Source: Bacteroidota bacterium (GTDB taxonomy: Bacteria > Bacteroidota > Bacteroidia > Chitinophagales > Chitinophagaceae). From it: a stretch of DNA of 64,000 bases. The notes beneath the pieces were generated by a model. The model was not told where the DNA came from. It searched no databases and was given only the letters and a program-made list of their open reading frames with translations. Positions 38,150 to 47,355 of the stretch are shown piece by piece (position 1 is the stretch's first letter; the number at the start of each line of letters is the position of its first letter). A program made the translations under genes and the position numbers. The stretch spans positions 62,001-126,000 of the forward strand of contig JAPLEJ010000005.1 in NCBI GenBank assembly GCA_026391435.1, written 5' to 3'.

Positions 38150-41100
38150 ATGTTTAAAAAAATCATGCTGGGCTTATTAACTTTTGTGTTTATGGTTAAT
38201 GTAAATGCTCAAAACATTACTGTAAAAGGTAAGGTAACATCTGAAAAAAAGAATGCGCCTATTGAGGGAGCAACTATTCTTCAGAAAAACACTAAAAATG
38301 GTACCACCACAAATAGTGATGGTAGCTTTTCAATTACCGTAAAAGCGGGAACAAAAATTATTGTTACTGCGATCGGCTTTACAACCAAAGAAGTAAATGC
38401 CCAAGCCAACCTTACTATTCAGTTAGCTGAGGAGGTAAAAGATTTATCCGAAGTCGTTGTGACTGGGGTGGGTGTGGCTAGAGATAAAAGAACGGTAGGT
38501 ATTGATTTGGCTACCGTATCAAGTAAAGATTTACCAAAAAGTGCTACGGCTTCAATTGAGCAAGCATTACAAGGTAAAATTGCAGGTGCACAAATTTTAA
38601 TTAATAGTGGTCAACCAGGTTCTGGTGCTGACATTGTTTTAAGAACTTATAACTCTTTATCAGGATCTTATCCTTTAATATTATTAGATGGTATTCAAGT
38701 ATATGATTTGTACTCCTTAGATTTAAGCAATGTGGATAGAGTCGAAGTTATAAAAGGAGCAGCAGGTGGAACTCTATATGGAGCGCAAGGAGGTAATGGA
38801 GTTATCCAAATTTTCAGCAAAAAAGGTACAAGAAATGCTGCCAAACCAACTATTACATTTGGTTCAAAATATACTTCAGATAATATTATCACAGGTGCTT
38901 GGCCACTAGTCAATCAATTTCATCATTATGAAACCAATGCGCAAGGCTATATACTTGATAACAATGGAAAGCCTGTGGCACCTGATGCAAATGGATTATG
39001 GCCTCAACCTTCTTCAGTACCTATTACATTGACAACAATGAGTAATAAGCCATTCAAAGAGCCAGTGTATGATCACTTATCCCAAGCATATCAACAAGCA
39101 TTTTCTTCTAATACCAGTTTGTCTATTAGTGGCGGAACAGAAAAGATGGATTATGCGTTTTCAGGTAATTTTTTCAAACAACAAAATGTGGTAAAAAATT
39201 CATTTGATAGAACCAACCTTACTTTAAGTTTAGGTTTGGAACTTGCAAAAGGATTGACATTGAGAACAAGCACTCAAGTCATACTACAAAATGACGATTT
39301 ATTAAGTGGCTCTAGATTTGACATGATTCAATCTGAAAATTATTTTGATTTTACTAAAAAATATAATGGCGTACTTCCTATTACTTTAATTAAAGAAGCG
39401 GGTCAAAGAAACCCATTATCTGAATATGAGAATCATGAGCGCTATTCTAAAACAAATAGAACAGTTCAATCGGCTAATTTAAATTACAAACTGAATCATT
39501 TTATTGAATTTGATTATAAATATGGTATTGATATTTGGAATACAGAAGGCTATAATTATTATAAAAACCAAACAGCAAATCCACAGTATATTTCCAACGG
39601 TTTCTTTTGGGGCTCTACTGGGAAAGGATCAGTTTATACAGATTATAGCAGAAGTACCTATCAAAACTCTTTAGCAAGTTTGTTTATTAAGACAGATTTC
39701 GAAAAAGACTTTAATATTCATTTACCTATTACTACAGTAACCCAAGTGGCTTATGATTGGAGAAGAGACATGCGTCATAACTTCTGGGTACAAGGATCTG
39801 AATTACCTTCTTTCCCTCCTGCTAGTATTGCGAATACCAATATAAGAACAGGTAGTGAAGGCGCTTATGATTTTATTACTTATGGTACTATGATTAATCA
39901 GTTGATTGACTGGGGTAAATTAGCAGGAGTTGGTTTTACCTACAGGTCTGATTATTCATCAGCATTTGGACAAGGTAGTAAACCATTTAATTTCCCAAGA
40001 GGAAATGTGTATTTAAGATTATCTGAGTTATTCAAGTCTGATATATTATCTGAATTTAAAGTGCGCGCTGCTTATGGAGAAGCTGGGGTACAACCTGGTG
40101 CTTATCAAAGACAAACCACTGTTTCTTCAGGTAACTTTCAAGGAACAGGCGTTTATTTAGCCATTCCTGGTACTTTAAATAATCCTGATTTAAAAGTACA
40201 AGTAACCACTGAATTAGAAATTGGAACAGATATCGTAGTGCAACCTAAATTTCCTGGTGCTTGGTTCAGTAGATTTAATTTAACCTATAACTACTATAAG
40301 AGAGAAAGCAAGGATATTATTGATAATGCGCCATCTCCGTTATCATCAGGTGCGGATGGACAAGTTAACAATGTTATTAATTTGAAATCAAATGGTATGG
40401 AGATTTCATTGGATATCAACGCCTACAGATCTAAAAAATTCACTTGGAATTTTGGATATCGATTCTCCAATCCTAAAACACAAGTGGTTTCAACTTACCT
40501 AGGACAACCTGTTATTAAAGGTGCTTATGCCATCAGACAAGGCACGAACTTAGGTGTTTTCTGGGGCCAATATGCTTTAACAAGTTTGACTGCTAAAGAT
40601 CCTAGTGGAGCGGCTTATTTAGCGAATCCAGCCAACTTTGCAGTTGATAGTTATGGCAATGTGGTTGATAAAGCATCTGGGAAAGTGGTATTAAGTAATT
40701 CAAATGATAAAACCTTTATGGGAGATCCTAACCCAAGTACCATCATGAACTTCATTAATACATTTACTTTTAATAATAAGCTTACTTTTTCTTTCCAATT
40801 TGATATGTTTAATGGTAATAAAATTTACAACGAAACAAATCAATGGTTGTATAGAGATACAAGATCTAAAGATTTTGATCAACCAGTTAGCTGGAATGGA
40901 CAAGCAGCAGGTGCCTACACGGTTTATTATAGTAGCTTATACAATAGTGTAAATCCTGTAAACTGGTTTGTACAAGATGGTTCATTTATTAGATTGAGAG
41001 ATGTTTCCTTAAGTTATATTATAAATAAATTTCCAGGATCGATATTTAAATCAGGGACCATTACCGTTTCTGGAAGAAACTTATGGACTAAGACAAATTA

Positions 41101-41212
41101 TCAAGGTTTAGACCCTGAAGCAGTCTCCACAGGTGCGGTAGGAAGAGGCTATGATAGTTTCACCTTCCCTAACTTAAAATCTTTACAAATTGGATTTAAC
41201 CTTACATTCTAA
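38150..41212 (+). CDS. SusC/RagA family TonB-linked outer membrane protein
   Basis: The 1020-residue product has a signal peptide (cut after VNAQ), a carboxypeptidase-like regulatory domain (about 22-100, VKGKVTSEKKNAPIEGA), a plug domain (about 105-235, SGQPGSGADIVLRT, then LDGIQVYD), and a beta-barrel ending in aromatic LKSLQIGFNLTF. SusC proteins import large ligands such as oligosaccharides or peptides through the outer membrane. Its SusD partner follows after 21 bases. No glycoside hydrolase, peptidase or anti-sigma factor is adjacent, so the ligand is unknown. Confidence 0.95.
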   Translation: MFKKIMLGLLTFVFMVNVNAQNITVKGKVTSEKKNAPIEGATILQKNTKNGTTTNSDGSFSITVKAGTKIIVTAIGFTTKEVNAQANLTIQLAEEVKDLSEVVVTGVGVARDKRTVGIDLATVSSKDLPKSATASIEQALQGKIAGAQILINSGQPGSGADIVLRTYNSLSGSYPLILLDGIQVYDLYSLDLSNVDRVEVIKGAAGGTLYGAQGGNGVIQIFSKKGTRNAAKPTITFGSKYTSDNIITGAWPLVNQFHHYETNAQGYILDNNGKPVAPDANGLWPQPSSVPITLTTMSNKPFKEPVYDHLSQAYQQAFSSNTSLSISGGTEKMDYAFSGNFFKQQNVVKNSFDRTNLTLSLGLELAKGLTLRTSTQVILQNDDLLSGSRFDMIQSENYFDFTKKYNGVLPITLIKEAGQRNPLSEYENHERYSKTNRTVQSANLNYKLNHFIEFDYKYGIDIWNTEGYNYYKNQTANPQYISNGFFWGSTGKGSVYTDYSRSTYQNSLASLFIKTDFEKDFNIHLPITTVTQVAYDWRRDMRHNFWVQGSELPSFPPASIANTNIRTGSEGAYDFITYGTMINQLIDWGKLAGVGFTYRSDYSSAFGQGSKPFNFPRGNVYLRLSELFKSDILSEFKVRAAYGEAGVQPGAYQRQTTVSSGNFQGTGVYLAIPGTLNNPDLKVQVTTELEIGTDIVVQPKFPGAWFSRFNLTYNYYKRESKDIIDNAPSPLSSGADGQVNNVINLKSNGMEISLDINAYRSKKFTWNFGYRFSNPKTQVVSTYLGQPVIKGAYAIRQGTNLGVFWGQYALTSLTAKDPSGAAYLANPANFAVDSYGNVVDKASGKVVLSNSNDKTFMGDPNPSTIMNFINTFTFNNKLTFSFQFDMFNGNKIYNETNQWLYRDTRSKDFDQPVSWNGQAAGAYTVYYSSLYNSVNPVNWFVQDGSFIRLRDVSLSYIINKFPGSIFKSGTITVSGRNLWTKTNYQGLDPEAVSTGAVGRGYDSFTFPNLKSLQIGFNLTF

Positions 41213-41233
41213 TAATAAAGAAAAAATAATAAT

Positions 41234-42877
41234 ATGAAAAATAAATACTTAGGAATATTAATAATATCAACTCTTTTTTTATTCGCAGCGTGTAAGAAAG
41301 AGTCATTGAATTTAAAAGATCCAGTAAGTCCTACCGTTTCTTCTGTAAATACCGAATCAGGTATTTTCCCATTCGCTTTAGGTATGTGGTCAAAAATGGT
41401 GAGTGGTGATTTTTGGATTGCCGCTAATTATCATTCCACAATGGGGGATGAAACTTTTATCCCTTGGGGTAATTACGGTTGGAGATGGGGCAATCAAGTA
41501 GCAAAGATCACTTTGCCTGATGGAACAGTTGTGAATAATCCAATTGGACCATTACAAAAGGATCAATTACAAAGTACTAATAGTAGAGAAGCGGGTGACG
41601 TCAATGCATTTTTATATGAGTGGAAGTCAATGTACTATACTATTGCTACGAGTAATGTATTGTTAAACTATACCAAAAAACCAAGCTTTACTTTTTCCGG
41701 TGATGCAGCTACGAAACAAAAAGTATTACAAGCCTGGGCTTATTTTTGTCGTGGCTATGCTTATTCAAGAATTGGTTCAATGTATATAGCAGGTGTCATT
41801 AATAACACTTCTGGTACAAGTGATTTTATACAAAATAATTTCGTATCAAGTGCGACTATTGTAAAAGAAGGGAATGCTAATTTGGATAGTGCCATTGCCA
41901 TTTTAAGTGGGGTATCCAATAATGATACTTATGCATCCATGCTAGGTGGAAGCGGTGGTATATCTATCGTGCCTGCTTTTTGTAATACACGCGGATTAGT
42001 AAAGCCAGACAATTGGGTTAGACTTTGTAATACGATGAAGGCAAGAAATATTCTTGTGAATAAGAAAACAGCATCTATGTCCTCTGCTGATTGGAAAGCA
42101 GTACAAGATTTAGCAGCTGTTGGTTTAAAAGCGGGTGATGTCACTTTTACAGAAGGCTTTACGCCAGATGGTAATAATGATGTTGCAGGCGGTTTTTGGA
42201 CTCCTTCTATTCAACTTTCAGACAATAACGGCGGTGGAGGTTGGTTGTTTGTAAGTGAGCGTTTGGTTCAAGAGTTTCAACCAAACGATGCAAGATTGGA
42301 TCGCAATTTTGTTAGCGATTATGGCATTGTATTATTAAATCCTAGAAATAGAGGTATTAATTTTGGCACCACATATCATACTATTGACGCAGAAGATGGA
42401 GGTGATTTTACTACCAGAGACAATACAACTAATGTGCAAGCCTATTTTGTTCCAAGTTATGAAGAGAATGAATTAATGCTAGCTGAAGCAAAAATTAATC
42501 AAAGTAATATTGATGCAGGTTTAGCTCATATTGATGCCGTTAGAAGGGCTCAAAGTGCAAGTTTACCTGCAGTGAGTGGCACTGGTTTAACCTTTACTCA
42601 AGCAAAGGAAGAACTAAGAACAGAACGCAGAATTGCATTATTTTTAAGAGGGTTGGCTTTTTACGATGCCCGCAGATGGGGTGTGACTGCTGCTAAGTCA
42701 GCAGGTGGTGGAAGAGCTAATGCCAATGTATTGGTACCAAAAGGTTTTGGTTCTTATACATCTAATGCAGTTCGTAAATGTTTTATTGAATATAATTTTA
42801 TGGATTATTGGGATGTTCCATTGAATGAGTTAGATTTTAATAAACCTTCAAGTACTTCAGTTCCTGTAAAACAATAA
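41234..42877 (+). CDS. SusD/RagB family nutrient-binding lipoprotein
   Basis: The 547-residue lipoprotein (lipobox FAAC, Cys20) sits over the SusC channel as a lid that captures ligand at the cell surface. The C-terminal RagB/SusD domain is seen in ELMLAEAKINQ, the (R)TERRIALFLRGLAFYDARRWG helix region, and the final PLNELDFNKP. It forms a two-gene operon with susC and is followed by a strong bidirectional terminator. Confidence 0.94.
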   Translation: MKNKYLGILIISTLFLFAACKKESLNLKDPVSPTVSSVNTESGIFPFALGMWSKMVSGDFWIAANYHSTMGDETFIPWGNYGWRWGNQVAKITLPDGTVVNNPIGPLQKDQLQSTNSREAGDVNAFLYEWKSMYYTIATSNVLLNYTKKPSFTFSGDAATKQKVLQAWAYFCRGYAYSRIGSMYIAGVINNTSGTSDFIQNNFVSSATIVKEGNANLDSAIAILSGVSNNDTYASMLGGSGGISIVPAFCNTRGLVKPDNWVRLCNTMKARNILVNKKTASMSSADWKAVQDLAAVGLKAGDVTFTEGFTPDGNNDVAGGFWTPSIQLSDNNGGGGWLFVSERLVQEFQPNDARLDRNFVSDYGIVLLNPRNRGINFGTTYHTIDAEDGGDFTTRDNTTNVQAYFVPSYEENELMLAEAKINQSNIDAGLAHIDAVRRAQSASLPAVSGTGLTFTQAKEELRTERRIALFLRGLAFYDARRWGVTAAKSAGGGRANANVLVPKGFGSYTSNAVRKCFIEYNFMDYWDVPLNELDFNKPSSTSVPVKQ

Positions 42878-42893
42878 AGTTATTTTTAACTAC

Positions 42894-42931
42894 AAAAAAA
42901 CCGAAGCAATAGTTATTGCTTCGGTTTTTTT
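42894..42931. terminator. Bidirectional Rho-independent terminator between susD and rng
   Basis: An A7 tract, CCGAAGCAAT, the loop AGTT, ATTGCTTCGG and a T7 tract form a near-perfect hairpin. It serves susD on the plus strand, 17 bases after its stop, and rng on the minus strand. Confidence 0.92.
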
Positions 42932-42981
42932 ATTTAAATATTTGACCGCTGATCAAGTATCGCGGTAGCTTATTTAAAAAA

Positions 42982-44532
42982 CTAGTAAATTTTAATTTCT
43001 TCTAAGTGCTCATCTAAGAATTTATATTCTACTAAATGGCTAATGGTAGAGGCCTGTGATTTTAATTTAATTTTATATTTTTTTCTCCAACCTTTAATGA
43101 TACTATTAAAAATTCCCTTAGTTAAATGTGAATGAATGATGGGATGAACAAGAATCTGTAAATTTTTATGACCATGTGTCGTCAAATAAGCTAGTTTTTT
43201 CTCCATCTCATCTTCCAATAGCAAAGTAGCTGTAATATTACCTGTTCCATTGCAGGCAGGACAATCTTCAGAGGTATTAATATTGACTTCGGGGCGAATG
43301 CGTTGACGAGTGGCTTGCAATAGACCAAATTTTGAAATAGGTAATACTGAATGTCTAGCACGGTCGGTTTTCATGAAGTTTTCCAAGGACTCTTGTACCT
43401 TACGACGATTGTCTGGCAGCTTCATATCAATGAAGTCAATCACGATGATCCCACCAATATCTCTTAATCTTAATTGCCTTGCGATTTCCTCTGCGGCTTC
43501 CATATTGGTTTGAAGCGCATTTTCCTCTTGGTTGTTGGATACACTTTTAAAACCACTATTCACATCAATGACATGTAATGCTTCGGTATGCTCAATAATT
43601 AAATAAGCCCCACTTGGAAGGTTTACTGTTTTTCCAAAGGAGGACTTTACTTGTTTGGTAATGCCATATTGATCAAAAATGGGTTGATCCCCATTATGTA
43701 AACTTAAAATATTGCTTTTGCTAGGGGCGATTCTTTGCAAATAACTTAAAGTAAGATCAAATATTTTTTTATCGTTGACTACGATTTTATTAAAATCTTC
43801 ATTTAGTAAATCTCTTAATATACTGGTCGTTTTACTTGCTTCGTTCATGATACGACTTGGAGGCAAGGCGCCTTGTAAATTGGATTGGATATTCTTCCAA
43901 TTTGCTTCAAGGGTTAATAAATCCTCGTGTAGCTCTGCAGTAGTTTTTCCTTCTGCAGCGGTGCGCACAATCACACCAAAGTTTTTTGGACGAACTGCCT
44001 CGATTATTTTTTGTAATCTTTTGCGTTCATCACCAGAATGTATTTTTTTAGAAACGGCAACAATTTCATTAAATGGAGTAAGGACCACAAAGCGGCCTGC
44101 TAAGGATATTTCACAAGTTAACCTTGGTCCTTTAGCTGCAATAGGTTCCTTTAAAATTTGAACCAATACATTTGGCTTACCATTGAGTACTTCACTTATT
44201 TTTCCTGTTTTTACAATTTCAGGAGCCGATTGAAAGCTGGCGAAGTCCAAACTTTTATCTTGATCATTCATCGCTAATTGCGTGAATTTGATGATGGATT
44301 TAGCATAAGGGCTTAAATCGGTATAATGTAGAAAGGCATCTTTTTCAAAACCAACATCTACAAAGGCTGCATTTAATCCAGGTATAATTTTCTTGACTTT
44401 ACCTAAATACAAATCGCCAACGGACCAGCGTGCATCCATTTTTTCGTTGTGTATTTCAACCAACTTTTTTTCCTCTAACAAGGCAATTTCAACCCCATCT
44501 AAGGAACTATTAATGATTAATTCTTTGTTCAC
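42982..44532 (-). CDS. rng: Ribonuclease E/G family endoribonuclease
   Basis: The 516-residue RNase G-type enzyme processes rRNA and mRNA. It has the split S1 domain (residues 35-130, VGDLYLGKVKKIIPGLNAAFVD), the catalytic domain with VIDVNSG and GGIIVIDFIDM holding the metal-binding Asp residues, and the zinc link CPACNGTG. The RNase E-type degradosome scaffold tail is absent. The start is GTG at 44532, giving the usual MNKELIINS. An unusually long, structured 187-base region separates it from the upstream small gene. Confidence 0.95.
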   Translation of the reverse strand: MNKELIINSSLDGVEIALLEEKKLVEIHNEKMDARWSVGDLYLGKVKKIIPGLNAAFVDVGFEKDAFLHYTDLSPYAKSIIKFTQLAMNDQDKSLDFASFQSAPEIVKTGKISEVLNGKPNVLVQILKEPIAAKGPRLTCEISLAGRFVVLTPFNEIVAVSKKIHSGDERKRLQKIIEAVRPKNFGVIVRTAAEGKTTAELHEDLLTLEANWKNIQSNLQGALPPSRIMNEASKTTSILRDLLNEDFNKIVVNDKKIFDLTLSYLQRIAPSKSNILSLHNGDQPIFDQYGITKQVKSSFGKTVNLPSGAYLIIEHTEALHVIDVNSGFKSVSNNQEENALQTNMEAAEEIARQLRLRDIGGIIVIDFIDMKLPDNRRKVQESLENFMKTDRARHSVLPISKFGLLQATRQRIRPEVNINTSEDCPACNGTGNITATLLLEDEMEKKLAYLTTHGHKNLQILVHPIIHSHLTKGIFNSIIKGWRKKYKIKLKSQASTISHLVEYKFLDEHLEEIKIY

Positions 44533-44605
44533 TTATAGCAACTTTGTTAAAGCACGCATAGCGAAATAAAACGCAAATACTGCCTTATAATTATTTGAAA
44601 CACGA

Positions 44606-44659
44606 CCACTTTACAAAGGAAGGAATAGGTAAAGGTAAAGTTGCTAAGTAGGTAAGTGG
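44606..44659 (-). promoter_or_regulatory. Possible hairpin in the rng 5' region
   Basis: ACCACTTTAC (44605-44614) can pair with GTAAGTGGT (44652-44660), nine pairs with one bulged base and a long, polypurine-rich loop. It lies in the leader of the RNase gene if transcription starts upstream. No function can be shown from sequence. Confidence 0.25.
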
Positions 44660-44674
44660 TGTGCAATTTTAAAA

Positions 44675-44710
44675 TATACAAGCGTAATTGAATTCAATTA
44701 CGCTTGTATA
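44675..44710 (-). terminator. Perfect 36-bp palindrome, probable terminator of the COX24-like gene
   Basis: The two 18-base halves are exact inverse complements, TATACAAGCGTAATTGAA followed by its complement. The palindrome begins 9 bases after the stop of the 31-codon gene on the minus strand, and a TTTT run follows on that strand. That fits an intrinsic terminator, although the stem is AT-rich. Confidence 0.6.
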
Positions 44711-44719
44711 GAAAATGAA

Positions 44720-44815
44720 TTATTTATTCTTTTTCTTATGTCTATTTTTTCTTAAACGCTTCTTTCTTTTGTGTGTCGCAATTTTATGACGTTTTCTTTT
44801 TTTACCACAAGGCAT
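44720..44815 (-). CDS. 31-residue COX24/AURKAIP1 (bS22-like) ribosomal microprotein
   Basis: This short ATG-to-TAA frame encodes a product that is nearly half Lys/Arg: it begins MPCGKKRKRHKIATHKRKKR and ends with further RKN and HKKK units. I recognise it as the tiny basic protein conserved in Bacteroidota and assigned to the COX24/AURKAIP1 domain family, relatives of mitochondrial mS38 and mycobacterial bS22, which bind the small ribosomal subunit. It starts 27 bases after the TPR gene stop on the same strand. The exact role in this phylum is an inference. Confidence 0.8.
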   Translation of the reverse strand: MPCGKKRKRHKIATHKRKKRLRKNRHKKKNK

Positions 44816-44842
44816 GTCCGATATTTTTTTTGTTATATAATA

Positions 44843-45691
44843 TTATTTCTTTAATTGTTGTATTCTCTTGTCTATTGCATTGATGAACTCTTTCGAATTC
44901 ATTTTATTGGATTGTTTCACTTTCAAGTAACACTCCAATGCCAAAGGCTTTTGGTTGGTTAATTCATAACATTCTGCTAAGCTAACCAAGGCTTCGATAT
45001 TATAAGGTTCATCATTTAATATCAATAAAAACCTTTCAATCGCTTTTTGGTTTTGACCGGATTTTTTACCTCCTAAAGCCAATACCATTTGACCATAAAT
45101 GTTATGTGGATTCTTGTCTACTACTTCTTTGATCTTTAATATGCCCTGCATAGGGTTGTCTGAAATATTGCCAAACAAATAACAGGCCCCTAGATTTATT
45201 TTTGCAGAATCATTATTAGGATTAATAACCAATGCTTTATCTAAAAGAACTTTTGCATTACCTGCCATCCATTTTAGGAAAGCGGGCGGTGCTTCAGGGT
45301 CGGTCAAGTTATCAACCAACTGCTGGGCTGCAAAAGTGAGGCTTTTTTCAGAACTTTCCAACAAAGCAGTGCTGTAAGTATAATATAAATAAGGACCCAT
45401 TTTATGAGCTGAATCGGCCCAAAATTTGGACAATTCCCTATAAACACGAATACTATCCGCGACAGATGATTTATTATCTAATTGATTTTCAATGCTTAAT
45501 AGTGATAATTTTTGATCTGCTGGGAGGTTTAATTTTGCACCTTCTAATACAGATATGGACGTAACTTCCTGATTTTCAGTAGTGGTAGCCATAGTAGCCG
45601 CATCTGCTTTTTTGTTTCTAGGAGCAAAAAAGTAAAGCCCACTAATTAAGGCAATAGCAATAAGAACAACAATAAATTGAGGCTTTTTCAA
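44843..45691 (-). CDS. Membrane-anchored TPR protein, function unknown
   Basis: The 282-residue protein has an N-terminal membrane anchor or signal (residues 7-23, IVVLIAIALISGLYFF), a linker, then helical TPR units (about 145-282, with NPNNDSAKINLGACYL and YNIEALVSLAECYELTNQ). TPRs usually hold protein partners. The start is TTG: an in-frame stop lies 12-15 bases upstream and the next ATG (residue 33) falls after the membrane segment. It lies between the HU-like gene (27-base gap) and the COX24-like gene, suggesting one transcript. Confidence 0.82.
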   Translation of the reverse strand: MKKPQFIVVLIAIALISGLYFFAPRNKKADAATMATTTENQEVTSISVLEGAKLNLPADQKLSLLSIENQLDNKSSVADSIRVYRELSKFWADSAHKMGPYLYYTYSTALLESSEKSLTFAAQQLVDNLTDPEAPPAFLKWMAGNAKVLLDKALVINPNNDSAKINLGACYLFGNISDNPMQGILKIKEVVDKNPHNIYGQMVLALGGKKSGQNQKAIERFLLILNDEPYNIEALVSLAECYELTNQKPLALECYLKVKQSNKMNSKEFINAIDKRIQQLKK

Positions 45692-45718
45692 TGTAAATCG
45701 ATTTCAAGCAAAGGTAGC

Positions 45719-46003
45719 TTACTTCCGTTTGCTTTTCACATCGTTTACAAATTCTTTTGCAGGCTTAAAGGCGGGAATAAAATGTTCAGGAATTTCGACC
45801 GCTATATTCTTTTTGATATTGCGTCCAATTTTCGCAGCCCTTTTTTTAGTAATAAAGCTCCCAAACCCACGGATATAAATGTTTTCACCGTTGGATAAGC
45901 TTTCTTTTACTTCCTTAAACATCGTTTCTAAAGTAACCAGCACATCCACTTTTGGGATTCCAGTTTTTTCAGAAATTTGATTAATGAGATCAGATTTTCT
46001 CAT
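45719..46003 (-). CDS. HU/IHF family DNA-binding protein
   Basis: The 94-residue histone-like protein has the full HU fold: helices at the N-terminus (KSDLINQISEKTGIPKVDV), the signature IRGFGSFITKKRAAKIGRN, and the DNA-gripping arm with the Pro turn at the tip (EIPEHFIPAFKPAKEF). It bends and packages DNA. It is the first gene of the HU-TPR-microprotein block and is divergent from mutY. A TACATTTG box lies about 137 bases upstream. Confidence 0.94.
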   Translation of the reverse strand: MRKSDLINQISEKTGIPKVDVLVTLETMFKEVKESLSNGENIYIRGFGSFITKKRAAKIGRNIKKNIAVEIPEHFIPAFKPAKEFVNDVKSKRK

Positions 46004-46139
46004 GAAGTTTGGTTTTAGGTTCAGTATTAAAAATAAATCAATTTTTAACCAATTACAACTATATCCTAATATATTTTATACATTTTTAGACAATCTTTGA
46101 GGTTAATATACATATTAATTAATTATATATAAAATAGTA

Positions 46140-46147
46140 CAAATGTA
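46140..46147 (-). promoter_or_regulatory. Possible -7 box for the HU-like gene
   Basis: TACATTTG on the minus strand is an exact consensus match but lies 136 bases from the ATG, implying a long AT-rich leader if used. Confidence 0.35.
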
Positions 46148-46210
46148 TAATGTGCGCGAACTTCATTAAAAATAACCATTATTAGCTATAATTTTAGCAC
46201 TTTTGCTAAT

Positions 46211-47317
46211 ATGACCCTACCCTTTACTCAATTACTTTTAAAATGGAATTCATCCTCCAATCATAGGCCAATGCCTTGGAAAGGAGAAAAGGACCCCTAT
46301 AAAATATGGCTGAGTGAAATTATTTTACAACAAACCAGGGTCGAACAAGGATGGTCCTATTATGAAAAGTTTGTTTCCAATTTTCCAACTGTTCATGATT
46401 TAGCAAAAGCAGCTGACCAAAGAGTATATAAATTATGGGAGGGATTAGGTTATTATAATCGTTGCAAAAATTTACTTATTACAGCTCGGCTTATTAGTAA
46501 ACAACACAAGGGTGTATTTCCAAGCACCTACGAAAATCTTTTAAGTTTAAAAGGAATTGGCCCTTATACCGCATCGGCCATTGCTTCTTTTGCATATAAT
46601 TTACCTCATGCGGTTGTAGATGGAAATGTGTTTCGTGTATTGGCTCGCTTTTATGGTATAGCCACTCCCATAGATACAAAACCAGGCATAGATTTGTTTA
46701 ATAAAATTGCTACAGAAAACTTATCCAAAAAGCAAGCGGGTGTCTATAATCAATCCCTGATGGATTTTGGGGCTACTGTGTGCAAGCCAGTTGCCCCCAA
46801 TTGTGCAAGTTGCATTATGCAAAAAAAATGCGTTGCTTTTTTAAATAATCAAGTAAATCAATTGCCTGTTAAGTTAAAAAGCATAAAGCGTAAAAAAAGA
46901 CAATTCGATTTTTTTTGTTTTAACTACAAAGGGAAATGGCTGGTTCAAAAAAGAGGGGAAGGAGATATTTGGGGAGGATTATATCAGTTTTACTTAATAG
47001 AAAATAAAAGTATGCCCATTTTAGAAGCGAGTTATCTAAAAGAAATTTTAATGCAGCAGTTAGGCTTGAATCAAAAACAGATCAAATTAAATTTAAAACA
47101 ACCTTTGGCCATTAAAAATGCGGCATCTTCGGTGTATAGTCAAACCTTAACCCATCAGCTATTGCAAGCAAGATTCATTTTGATTCCATGTGCTACTTTA
47201 CCATCAATTTTTACTAAGGCATTGTGGGTCAACCCTCAACAACTCAAACAACTACCTTTCCCTAAAGTGATTAATCAATTTTTGGAAAGCGAGTTTATAA
47301 ATTGGTCAAAAACTTAA
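46211..47317 (+). CDS. mutY: Adenine DNA glycosylase MutY
   Basis: The 368-residue base-excision enzyme removes A opposite 8-oxoG. The catalytic Glu36 lies in LSEIILQQTRVEQG, the helix-hairpin-helix in LKGIGPYTASAIASFA, the catalytic Asp137 in VVDGNVFRV, and the [4Fe-4S] cysteines at 191, 198, 201 and 207 (Cx6Cx2Cx5C). The C-terminal NUDIX-like 8-oxoG recognition domain is present (about 225-360). gldE follows 38 bases later, an order seen in other Bacteroidota. Confidence 0.96.
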   Translation: MTLPFTQLLLKWNSSSNHRPMPWKGEKDPYKIWLSEIILQQTRVEQGWSYYEKFVSNFPTVHDLAKAADQRVYKLWEGLGYYNRCKNLLITARLISKQHKGVFPSTYENLLSLKGIGPYTASAIASFAYNLPHAVVDGNVFRVLARFYGIATPIDTKPGIDLFNKIATENLSKKQAGVYNQSLMDFGATVCKPVAPNCASCIMQKKCVAFLNNQVNQLPVKLKSIKRKKRQFDFFCFNYKGKWLVQKRGEGDIWGGLYQFYLIENKSMPILEASYLKEILMQQLGLNQKQIKLNLKQPLAIKNAASSVYSQTLTHQLLQARFILIPCATLPSIFTKALWVNPQQLKQLPFPKVINQFLESEFINWSKT

Positions 47318-47355
47318 AAAATTGGTAACTTTCCAAAAATTAAAACACTTTACAA

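Noticed and set aside
43775-44161. 128-codon open frame antisense to rng
   Set aside because: It is a shadow of the RNase G catalytic region with no independent support.
46180-46211. TATTAGC ... GCTAATA dyad overlapping the mutY start
   Set aside because: AT-rich 7-bp arms with an 18-base spacer in an AT-rich region; no further support.
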